Source: Erigeron canadensis (lineage: Eukaryota; Streptophyta; Magnoliopsida; Asterales; Asteraceae). Taken from it: a DNA stretch of 64,000 bases. The stretch is taken from the NCBI RefSeq assembly GCF_010389155.1, contig NC_057765.1, positions 25,732,980-25,796,979 on the forward strand, read 5' to 3'. A program made the position numbers and the translations under genes. Positions 25,031-36,000 of this stretch are shown one piece after another. The first letter of the stretch is position 1. Every line of letters starts with the position of its first letter. The notes below the pieces were generated by a model. The model ran no database searches. It was not told where the DNA came from and was given only the letters and a program-made list of their open reading frames with translations.

Positions 25031-25930
25031 CTTTTTTAAGAACATCTTGGAGCGAATCGATTTCTACAGATGTCTTTACTAAGGCAGTAAGGCTCATGTA
25101 AAGCTAATATGAATTCGTAAAGTTATTAAGGGTGAATTCAAATCAATCCAAATACTCGATGATTGGCATATTTTTATTTTCCAAGATAATGATCTCATTC
25201 AGATGTATACAAACTTTTTGCCGATAACTATACTATAATGGAAAATAAAATTACAAATGACGCGTGCTTCTAAAATGTACGATTTTCCGTTTAAAAGAAT
25301 GAGCAAAATATCGTGCATCCATTGAAGACGATAAGAGAGGTCGCGGAGTTGTTGAGGATCAACCTCTGAAGGTGAACGAGTAAGAGCACATTGCGCCGTG
25401 GTGGTTTTAGGAAAAGCTATGACGTCCCTTGTTGAACTGCTACCACTCAGTAGCATCACCAGTCGATCTAACCCAAAAGCAATTCCTACAAATGTCTTTT
25501 TTAAGAACATCTTGGATCGAATCAATTTCTACAAATGTCTTCACTAATGAATTCGTAAAGTAATTGAAGGTGAATTCAAATTTATCCAAATACTCATGAT
25601 TGGCATATTTTTATTTTCCAAGATAAATATGATCTCATTCAGATGTATACAAACTTTTTGCCGATAACTATACTATAATGAAAGATAAAATTCCAAATGA
25701 CGCGTGCTTCTAAAATGTACGATTTTCCGTTTAAAAGAATAAGTAAAATGTCGTACGTCTATTGAAGACGATAAGAGAGGTCTCGGAGTTGTTGAGGATC
25801 AACTTCTGAAGGTGAACGAGTAAGAGCACATTGTGCCGTGGTGGTTTTGGGAAAAGCTATCACGTCCCTTATTGAACTGCTACCACTCAGTAGCATCACC
25901 AGTCGATCTAACCCAAAAGCAATTCCTCCT
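25031..25930. repeat. Tandem duplication covering the last AspRS exon
   Basis: Two copies, about 25031-25490 and 25496-25930, match almost base for base apart from point changes and an indel of about 27 bp, giving offsets of 438-465 bp. Each contains the terminal exon of the AspRS gene plus flanking DNA. The short motif TTTCTACA(A/G)ATGTCTT (or TTCCTACAAATGTCTT) occurs near 25056, 25482 and 25523, which suggests short homologies at the breakpoints. Confidence 0.85.
25199..25485 (-). pseudogene. Duplicated, altered AspRS terminal exon
   Basis: This is the downstream copy of the last AspRS exon. It keeps [32 protein letters not shown] and [12 protein letters not shown]. The normal TAG stop is changed to TGG, so the frame runs on for about 48 more codons to TGA at 25201-25199. 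An AG preceded by ATTTGT, formed at the duplication junction, could act as a splice acceptor at 25487-25486 and would join exon 14 in frame, with loss of one Gly from the motif-3 region. Whether it is ever spliced in is unknown; it may simply be transcribed 3' sequence. Confidence 0.55.
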
Positions 25931-27393
25931 GGAAACCAGTGCAATTGGGTCAGTTAAAACTTCCCATGCCATATAATAAATGATTTATGCTGTGATTCTA
26001 CAATATGACTCTTGAAGTCAAGCATGTTTGATCAACAAGTTTCAGACTGGAAAATCAACATATCCTTACAGCCTTTTCAAATTATTCTAAATGCTAAAAA
26101 GTAGTCATTTGACCTGAGGAAGTCTTTCTTACCATGTGGAGGTGCACCCATGTCCAAAGCCTCTAGTAGATATCCAAACTTTGCTTCAGCCTACAAATTA
26201 ATATAACACGTAGTATTTAAAAGCGGTTCTTTCATTAATAGACAGTAAATTTATCAAGTTCAATCAGCATGCCATTATAAGCCGTATCTCCTCACCTGCT
26301 CAGAGGAAATGCCAACGATCTCTAGAACCTTTTGCTGGACATCGCGCCTAAAAATTCTCAAACTTCCTCCACCAATCTAGAAGCAGAAATAAAACTAGTT
26401 AAAAGAAAACTTTCTTATTTAAATGAGACTGTGGTTCCTGTTTATCATCTAAGGATCATATCTAAGGGAATAGTACTTTGGGCACAAGGCACATTTTTAA
26501 GACTTTAAACAGTGATTCACACGACGTCTCCGTTTTTTCACATGATGTCCTTGGCCATCTTTTCTGTTATATAATCAGAAATTTCCAAAGACTCAACTAA
26601 TCATCCAATAATTATAGCTTCAACAGAAGCACAATCGGAAACTATTTTCTACATCCTGTTTTATCAAAACTGATTATCTGATTCTAGTTATTTAGTGTCA
26701 TACAATCACCCTCAATACACACATTCAAACACCTCCTTAAACCTCATACTACACAAACATTTCCTACGTTAAAAACTACCTCGACTCCATTGTAGACCAT
26801 GTCATAAGCCAAGGCACGAGCAGAGGCAAGATCGTTCATGTCTTCAGGATTTGGTGTAGTAAATGGGTGATGAAGTGCCTGCAAAGTTAATATGACCATA
26901 TCTTATAAGAACTAAAAATAAACCTCTATGTTACTATTTTATTTATATATTGACCAACACTTGTTTGTTATAGTACAAACCTCAAGCCTCTTTCCATTCA
27001 AACATGGGGAAATCTGTTACCCACAAGATAGAGTGCTTAGACTGCATATGAAAATAAGGGGGTGTTTGGTTCATGGAATTCCTAGGAATTGGAATTTGAA
27101 TCCCACACTTTCCTATGTTTGGTTCAACAAAAGGTTGGAATTGGAATTTAGAATTTTCCATCAAATTCTTTAAATCAATGAATTCCTAATTCCATCCATA
27201 TATCGATGGAAAGCTTATGAATCCTTTGGAATTCAGACAATAGACCAAAAGCCCCTCCCACCACAAATGAACCCTAGCTGCAACATAATTCCATCATCTT
27301 CAAAACCTTCACCTACCTGATCTAGATCTATATTGTTCTTCCAAAAGGTAAATATTTTTTCATTTTCTTCAAAACCTTCATCTTCTTCGTAAA

Positions 27394-27427
<34 letters not shown>

Positions 27428-27654
27428 AACCTGTATATATATATAAATTTGTCACTGATTTTCGTTTCACCTCTTTTATCATCATGGAATTGTTAAGTTA
27501 GGTTTTAATTATTAATAACTTGTTATGCTAGTATATATGTCTCTTCTCTTTTTTTTTATTATATCTATACATATGTACACACATACTGTTAAATGGGTAT
27601 ATGTAAAACCAGTTGTTCTTCAAGTGTAATATATGAAAATTTTATGGACATGAC

Positions 27655-30600
27655 ATGGCACGACTTAGTTTAACAACCCGAAAACGTAAGCAAAGAAGAC
27701 AAACATTGATTCTAGCTTGGTGGAATCAAGTGAATATAATTATTTATTGGTTTTTTGTATGTCTTTACATGTTGGTTATTGAATACCAAATTAATAAACC
27801 ATGTATTCGATACACTTTGTCAAAAATAAGTCGACACTCAATTTTGAATAGATATGTTTACGGGAGTGATACTTTAGCAATATCAAATATTAGGATGACT
27901 CGGAGGTGTTTTGAGAAGTTGTGTGGCATGCTTATAACATTTGGTGGTTTAAAAGCAAGTAGAAATATGGATATAGAAGAACAAGTTACTATTTTTCTTC
28001 ATATGATAGCTCATAATATTAAGAATCGTGTCATGATAAGCAACTTTCATCGTTCGGGAGAAACAATTAGTAGAACTTTTTCCCGAGTTTGCAATGCGGT
28101 TATCAGATTGCATTCACGTTTGCTAAAGAAACCCGAACCCGTTCCTGAGAACTCCACCGACCATAGATGGAAATGGTTCAAGGTATATGTATTCATCATA
28201 TTAAGTTATTGTAACATCCCGAACTTTTAATTAACGGTTGACTTGAGTCATTAAGTCAATACAACGTGTCCGTTAAGTCTCTAAGAGATTTAATATTTAT
28301 GTGTGATTAATGTGCACTGTGTAAGGTTTTAAAGCCTTAATGATTCATGTGTTAATGTGTTTAAGATGATTAATTGTGATTAAAGTGTTCGTAAGTATTC
28401 CCATTAGGTTATTTAAGCCTTAGATGTAAAGATGTGAAGTGAAGGGGCTTGAATGTAAGTTTAGAAAAGTGTGTACAGCAGGTTTAGGGGTAATTAGACC
28501 CTAATCCCTGTCATTATTCAGTTCCAAAAACACATTCTTCAAGTCCTAGGTCGTCCCTCCTCTCCTTGATCAATTCTTGTGCGACTTCATACGTTTTCGG
28601 GTGTGTTGATCAAGCCTTTTGCATCCTCTTTGTAATTCCAGGTATCCAAGGTATAATAACGTCGATTTTATGTCCTTTCAATCATATAATCAGATCCATA
28701 ACTGGTCTAGGTTATTAGAAGATCAATTGATGTCAAAAACGTGTGTTTTGATCGATTCGGTAACCTAAAACGTTTAACTATATGATGCAAATCAAGTAAG
28801 GATTAATCAATGATTTCATTGCATCATTATGGTCTTAAAATGGTGAATTTTGAGGTGCAAAAGTCGTTCATAAGGTTAGGGGTCGTTTGGGGTGTGTTTG
28901 GTTAAGTTTTGGAGGTTAAACAATGAGGTTTGTGTAGAATCGGGGCTAGCTGCGGCGCAGCTACTAAGCTGCGGTGCAACTGGAAGCCAGTGACACATAG
29001 CTGCGACGCAACTAGGTAGTTGCGACGCAATAGCGACGGAATTTTCAAATGGCCATAACTTTTGAACCGTAACTCCGTTTTTGACAAATAAGATATCCAC
29101 GGAATCGTGAGAGAGTCTACTTTCTAATGGAAATGTTTTTGAAAGATGATTGTAATGTCAAGTTTCCAGAAAGGTTAATTTAGTGAGTGTATCCCGAGTT
29201 TCGTCGAGTTATGTAAGCTTTAAAGTATTAATCGAATGTCCGATGCATCAAGCATTGTCATGAGTCATGTTTATAGGTATTTAGACGTGAGTCATGACCT
29301 TAAGTGAGTGGGTATTTATTAGCTCATTATGTCGTTTAATGATTATAGGTAGTCGGAATACTTGCAAAGCTCGGTAACTTACGTTATCATTTCTTGTGCA
29401 CTCCATTGAGGTAAGATACACTACTTTGACACGCTGAGGGTTCAACAAAAACATAGTTTTCATATAATAACATCCCAAATGGTATCTTGTTTGCTTATGG
29501 GTATTCGGGATTATACGGGAGGTGATATGGGCTATGTAGATGCATATAAAAGCCTGAAATGCTACCCCAATGATATGTATTGCTATGAGATGATATATAT
29601 GCTTAATAGATGATATGATATGAAATGATGTACGATCTAAGATGATAAATGTTATGCAATGTTGTAATGATATACGATATGCAATGATGTATGACGATGT
29701 ACGTGATGTAACAATGTATGCGATGTGATGATATGAAATGAAATGCTATGAAATGTGATGTATGATGATGATATGTGAAATGTGCATGGTTACATGGCTT
29801 GTTCATCTAGTTCACTAGACTTATTAAGTTGCCATGACACGTGCACGTTTAAGGGCCCAAACGTAACAGATGATATGTGATGATGTTTAGGTAACGTGGA
29901 CACCTAAACTATATGTGATGAAAACCAAGCTCGTATATGATATGAAAGTGTTAAGCTTAACCCGTACTTGCCCTTGCCCGGTGAGTGCGTATATGGTTGC
30001 TTGGGTGGCTCCTTGCAACGTAATTACGTGGTTTGAGTATCTCCGGGTGGAGTGATTACCCACCAATGTCTTTGAACATACAGACTACTCCTGGATTGGC
30101 TTGCCATTCCTTAACGACATTGATGGATCGCTGAAAAGCTTATCCATCCAGTCGGGTGTGAGGTTTCCTGTTAGGTCCTATGACCGCCTATACACATACT
30201 TACACCTTATATGTGATGAGTGACTTATGTCACGCCTAATGTAAGTGACTTATGTCACACTATACGATGATGCTTATATGATATATGTGAAGTAAAAGAT
30301 GACTAGGACATTTAGGATGACCCATCCTAATATGAAAGATGTTGATGCTATGATATGTATGTGAGACGATATGTTTGATGATAGGTGCCTTACGACTTAA
30401 TATGACTTTTATATAATGTCTTAAATGGACAAACGTTTTATAAATTATGTGTTATCTTACTTAGCTAAATCGTTAGCTAACACTTGCTCTTTTAAATGTG
30501 TTGTGCCCTCAGGTCCAACAATAGTGAGCAGGTAGATGTGAGAAGATGTGAGGCATGGGTAGATGATCTTGAAAGTAGATATAGTTTACCCATAGTGGCT

Positions 30601-31597
30601 GCTCGCTTTAGATATTTGCTTTATGTTTAAATATTAATGACTTGTATTGATAATGTACACGGTTGCTTAATGTTGGGCAACCGATGGATTTCTATTTAGA
30701 CTTATTTTGATGATATGGCTAATAACACCATTTAATGAATAAACCAAACAGATTTTACTGGTTTGGACTTTTAAAGTTAATTCCGCTTCTTTTAACGCCG
30801 TTAGGCAAAGGTTTTTGGAAATTCTTATTTTTAAACGACGGGTGTTACAGTTATTAACTATATATATGTTGCAATATATAATAACCTGATTATTTTTTTC
30901 TTTTAGAATAGGAGCTTTAGACGGAACATACATACAATGTTTAGTACCAATCGGGGAGAGGCCTAGGTATAGAACAAATAAAGGGAGATATCGCCACAAA
31001 TGTGTTAGGCGTGTGTTCACAAGATATGCAATTCATATTTGTCTTACCGGGTTGGGAAGGGTCTGCAGCTGATGGTAGAGTCTTACGGGATGCTCTTGAT
31101 CGTCCTAATGGATTAAGAGTTGCTAGACCCGGTTACTATTTGGTAGATGCTGGATATACAAATGGAGAGGGTTTTTTAGCCCCTTATAGAGGACAAAGAT
31201 ATCATTTAAATGATTGGAGTGATGGACACTGACTACACCAAAAGAATTCTATAACATGAGACATTCATCCACAAGAAATGTAATAGAAAGATGTTTCGGG
31301 CTTTTGAAAGGAAGGTGGAAAATTTTAAAGGACAACTCATTTTATCCTATCGATACGAAGATTAGGATCGTAATGGCATGTTGTCTCCTCCATAATTTTA
31401 TAAGACAAGAATTAGAAGATGACCCGCAAGAAATGGAAGATGTTGTAGATGAGGGAACCGGAGATGGAGCTGGAAATGGAGATGGATATGGAGAAAAGGA
31501 TAATATAAATTCTGTTGTAACTTCAAACGAGTGGACTACATTTAGAAATAACTTGGCAAATACTATGTTTGAGTCTTGGAATGCTAGTCGTATTTGA
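27655..31597 (+). pseudogene. Harbinger DDE transposase (HARBI1/ALP1-like), disrupted
   Basis: The transposase would cut and rejoin the element ends. Exon 1 (27655-28182) encodes the N-terminal helical region (RMTRRCFEKLCGML, ISNFHRSGETISRTF) and ends at a GT donor. After the intron (28183-30906), exon 2 carries the DDE_4 core: first Asp in GALDGTYI (about 30910-30935), second Asp in [18 protein letters not shown] (about 31142-31195), and Glu in RNVIERCFGLLKGRW (about 31273-31320). The frame is broken at the start of exon 2, near 30985 and near 31225, so the gene is dead in this copy. A 2.64-kb LTR sits in the intron; the native intron would have been about 79 bp. The C-terminal tail is acidic and Gly-rich. 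Confidence 0.88.
28210..30849 (+). mobile_element. Solo LTR, 2.64 kb, nested in the Harbinger intron
   Basis: The exact 5-bp duplication GTTAT lies at 28205-28209 and 30850-30854. The insert begins TGTAACATCCCG and ends CGGGTGTTACA, so it has the TG...CA ends of an LTR. No gag-pol sequence lies inside, so it is a solo LTR or LTR-only derivative. Size and terminal sequence fit a Ty3/gypsy element; that assignment is inference. The interior has GC-rich CTGCGRCGCAR motifs (28950-29035) and long ATGATATG-type low-complexity stretches (29580-29780). Orientation is taken from the TGTAACA start and is tentative. Confidence 0.8.
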
Positions 31598-31619
31598 ACC
31601 ATTTATGTAGGTTGTGATT

Positions 31620-32037
31620 TGAACCATTTATGTTTTTATTTTACTTTATTTATGTATTGCTGTTTCTGTATTATTGTTATACCTTTGTTCTGTTTTGCTG
31701 TTTCTGTTTTTAATGCAGTTTGAGTGTTGTTTAGGCTATTTGTAGTGGAGTTTGAGTGTTGCTTTAATTAGATTGTTTAGGGCTGGTTTTCCTGCAAGTT
31801 TTAGGCTGTTTTTTCTGCAGTTTTGGGCTGATTTTTCTGCAGTTTTGAGATCTGTTCTATGGCTAATTTTACTGCAAGTTTTAGGCTGTTTTTACTGCAG
31901 TTGTATGGCTATTTTTGATGTTGTTTTTACTGCAAGTTTTGGGTTATTTTGCTGCAGTTTTGGTTGCTGTTTAGTGCAGTTTTTTGTAACCTGTTTTTAC
32001 TGTTAGTTACAACTGTTTTTACTGGCATAATACAGGT
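31620..32037. repeat. Low-complexity spacer between the two Harbinger genes
   Basis: Repeated TTTTACTGCAGTTTT / GGCTGTTTTTACTGCA-type units, T-rich and imperfect. No coding call is made although a frame is open (31752-32006). Confidence 0.5.
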
Positions 32038-33032
32038 ATGACAAGTCAAAACAGAACCTAACGGGGATGGACGAAAGAAGAAGATGAAAGTTGGTGGAAG
32101 CTTTACTAACCATGGTAAATGTAGGAGGATATAAAGCCGATAATGGCTTTAGATCCGGGTATTTAACTCATCTTGAAGCAACCTTGAAAGTATCGCTTCC
32201 TGAGTCAGGTCTTTTGGGTAAATCTCACATTGAATCAAGAATAAAAACAATGAAAAAAGATTGGCAAGTTGTATTTGATATGTTGAATACAAGTGGGTTT
32301 GGTTATGATAAGGAGAACAATTGTGTGACCACGACATCTCCAGGATTATGGGATGCTTATCTCCAGGTATTACCTTGGTTTTATTATTATTATTAAGTTG
32401 TTTACAATTATAATTGGGTAGCAACATGGCAGATTTGATATATATATACATATTTTTTGTTTTAATGTGATATAGAGTCATAAAGGGACATCAAAATGGA
32501 AAAATAAAAAGCTTCCACATTATGAAGATTTATGTATTGTTTTTGGAAAAGATCGAGCTCAAGGAAATAGAGCCAAGGTTGCTACCGAGATGGAAGAGCA
32601 AATAAATATTGAGGAACTAGAGGAAGACTCGCATGATAGTTTTGATGAAGCGATGGAAGGTAGCCACACGGCACGTACCACCACAAGTGTTCAAGTTGAA
32701 GAAGTTTCAAGTGTTACTAGTAAGAAAAGGAAGAGCACATCTCAAACAACTTCTATGGTTGAAAGTTTCAATGATGCGGTTATGTATTTTGGTGAACGTC
32801 TCAAAGAATCATCGGCGGAATTGAGTGAAGGTATAAAACTTGAAGTTGAACTTAATAAAAAAAAACCGCTATGCTAACGTTGGAGCTTGAAAAAATGACA
32901 TCACTATCTCAATTGGAAAGTTTTAAGGCAATTCGTAAAATGAAAAGTGATCATGATAATGTACTTACTTTTTGGGATTTGAAAGAAGAAGAAAGGGAGG
33001 ATTGGGTACGGTTTGTGATGTCGGAAAATTAA
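32038..33032 (+). pseudogene. Harbinger ORF1 (Myb/SANT-like, Myb_DNA-bind_3), disrupted
   Basis: Harbinger ORF1 proteins bind DNA and help the transposase act. The DNA-binding region is recognisable: RGWTKEEDE, then GGYKADNGFRSGYLTHLEA, RIKTMKKDWQVVFDML, GFGYDKENNCVTT. Exon 1 ends at 32366 (CAG|GTATTA) and exon 2 starts at 32476 with KWKNKKLPHYEDLC and FGKDRAQGNRA, followed by acidic and coiled-coil-like sequence. Lesions: an in-frame TAA seven codons after the ATG, a frame change near 32085, and a frame change in an A-run at about 32861-32869. The last part (about 32876-33032, MTSLSQLESFKAIRKMKSD) continues in the shifted frame. Confidence 0.82.
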
Positions 33033-36000
33033 GAAAATGGTTAAGGTAATATAGTTTATGTCGAAGTTAGTGGTACTTATTTTGAAGCTTTTGGATGTAC
33101 GGTTTTTTGAACCAATTGTAGTTTGAAAAAGACATGGTAAGTTGTAATAGTTGGTTTGTTTGGAACAAATTCGATGCATATTGTGGGATTTGTTTGTATG
33201 AATGGTTGTAGTGTATGACAAATGAATATTAATTGTGAATTACGTATGAATGGTTTACTAGTAAAAAGTTCTTTCAAATATAAAGCAAAAAGTTAATATA
33301 TATATATATATATAATATAATTTACTAAAGTAACTAGAATAACATTATAAATTTTGCAAGAAGACAATTTATAAAAAAAATTAATTAAAGGGTATTTTTG
33401 TCATTTGACATAAATTACATTCCAATTCCTTTGATAAATTCCATTGAATTCTGCCAACCAAACAGAACACAGATTTTAAAACTTTCAGATTCCAATTCCT
33501 TCAGATTCCAATTCCATTGACAGATTCCAATTCCTTCAAAAACATTCTGCGAACCAAACGCCCCCTAACAGTTTACTACAATATTCACACTTACAAAAAG
33601 TATAAAGATAAGTGAGCCAGTGGATTAGCTTAGGAACTTACATTGTCAACCAAGCCCAATATGTTGGCTACAAACATCCTGAGCCGGTCTAGCGTTTTGT
33701 TAACCAATACACTAGGACCCACGGCAAACAAAATAAGATCACCCGGTCCAGCCTCACATCTTTTTAGAAATAGTTCTTTTTTCGTGGGATCCAAACTTGA
33801 TGTTAGTGGAGGAACCCCTTCAAGTTGACCTACAAGGAAAAAACGTTAACAATAATCCAAAATATCCATCAATCCTCGTCTGTGTGACTTAAAAATTAGT
33901 ATCCATATCCACCTATTTCGTCTCCAAATACATATAATGTATCTACCATACATAATCCATTTGTATATACTAAAGGTTATTAATAGTACAACTTATTAGA
34001 CTGACTTGGATTATAGTTTATCTCAAACAAGTCAAATAGGTAAAACTTTTTTACATGCCATGATTTTCTAAAAGAAAATGATCAAATCTGTCGAACAGGT
34101 GAAATGTAGTCTAAAGTGTACTTCAAATGCATTAAACCTCCTAACTCGATTTAATCATATTATATCTTACACTTTAAGAATGATAGTAAAGTTTTTGATA
34201 TACGTAAACAAAAATGTTTGCGAACATCGAACAACCAGAATTTACCTGATTTAACCCCCGCTATAAAATAACCCCTTTGACCCAAGCACAACCCATTACC
34301 CAACCAACTTTCGCCGGAACATAAATCACATAATATTAGCTATTACCATCTTCCAAGATCTTCAAAAATGGCAAACCCTTTGCCCCAGATTTGATTGCTT
34401 CACTGACAATGTCACCTTTCTTCAAAGCAGTGTTAGAAAAAGCTTTGGATCCTGAAGGCACACAGATTACTTTGACAATTCCACCATCACTTATAGCATC
34501 TGTGAAAACTTTGAAAGAAGAATCTGAGAAAATATCAGATACCTGTAATTGTAACAATAACAAAAGGGGTTACATAAATCTTTCTACAACAAAAGAGAAC
34601 ACAAGTTTGTAACAAGAACTCGGTATTATTACATCTTTGAGTTCAAGATCAAAACGGGTGTCTGGCCTGTCAGAACCATAACGACTCATTGCTTCAGCAT
34701 ATGTAAGCCTTGGGAATGGATTTGGTAGCTCAATACCTTTTATATCCAGAAAAACCTGAAACATACCACAAGTTTATGCCTTAAGATAAAACTAAACTAG
34801 TAAATTACTGAACAAGAGGTTTCTAAATGTGCATATTTAAGTAATTAGATGATTTTGAAACATGAGTTGTAATAAAAGGGCTACCAGAAATGGTAATTGG
34901 ATGTACATTTTGTTATTTGAAGTCATAACAATCAGCTAATCAGTTGTTCGAGTTTTGAACAGTTTCTGGAATTCAAGCATAAAATGACCAAAAAATAATG
35001 AGCGGAGTTACATCTTGTGAGGTGCGAGTAGAATTCTCTGATACTATATTAAATGAAGGGGTTTTTCGCTAATTTTTATTTTTCCCTTGGAGATAAGTTT
35101 TGCTGGAGCTAAGATGAAACCGCTTGTTTCAATATAACCAAATTAAACAAGCAGAGTCTGCTTATTGGTTTATCCAGATGTTAGAAACCCGTTAAGGCGA
35201 CTAAGTCACAATAATCAGATTCAATATGCAACGTAAAATGGGTTATGAACTGTTTCCCTTTTTTACATTTCCTTCGTATCTACAAAACAAAAGGAAAATC
35301 CGGTCTAACTTTGAGTAAATAATGAAAAGGAAAAAAAAAAGTCTGCTTCAAATCCATTTTTTTTCATAGCATATAAAGTGTTCCTAACCTTTCTAAGCAA
35401 ATCTTCGTTGAGGCTTAACATGTCCTCAAGAGGAGTGAAAGCCAACTCCATATCCAGCTGTGTGAATTCAGGTTGTCTATCTGCCCTTAGATCTTCATCC
35501 CTAAAACATCTGTCACAAAACAATGGTATATTAGTTGAATGTTCACAATGGAGTACAGTACAGGCACTGTCAACAAACTTATAATTAACACAAACACACG
35601 CACACACACAAACACACAAAAAGATAAAAAGAGACCTTGCTATTTGATAGTATTTGTCAAAACCAAAGACCATAAGCATTTGCTTGAACAGCTGTGGACT
35701 TTGAGGCAAAGCATAGAATGTTCCTGGCTTCATAAAGTGAGCAAGTGTGAATCAGAATATAATTACCATAACAATCCTGAACCAATACAAACATCTCTAA
35801 GATTTCTAACTGATAGGTCCAAGAAATAGAATTCCTCCCGCCACCAATAATTGTAGAGCTTAACAGTAAACTAAAAAATCGGACCCATGTAGCCTAGTAA
35901 AGAGATAATAGAATTGGTGTTGCCCTCTATTTTTAAAGTACAATTTCTATCATTTGAAGCCCTTGGTGCAAACAGAAAAGAACCTTTAATAATAGCGACC

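Larger units (their letters stand above)
27058..33565 (+). mobile_element. PIF/Harbinger transposon, 6.5 kb including a nested LTR
   Basis: The exact target duplication TAA lies at 27055-27057 and 33566-33568. The termini GGGGGTGTTTGGTTC (27058-27072) and GAACCAAACGCCCCC (33551-33565) are inverted with 14 of 15 matches, followed by GGAATTGGAATT-type subterminal repeats. It carries both standard Harbinger genes: a DDE transposase (27655-31597) and a Myb/SANT-like ORF1 protein (32038-33032), both broken. Removing the nested LTR and its duplication gives about 3.9 kb, normal for the superfamily. It sits in intron 10 of the AspRS gene, in the opposite orientation to the host gene, 14 bases from exon 11. 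Confidence 0.92.

Noticed and set aside
31752..32006. 84-codon open frame between the two Harbinger genes
   Set aside because: The sequence is a T-rich imperfect repeat, giving a Phe/Leu-rich peptide with no family features.
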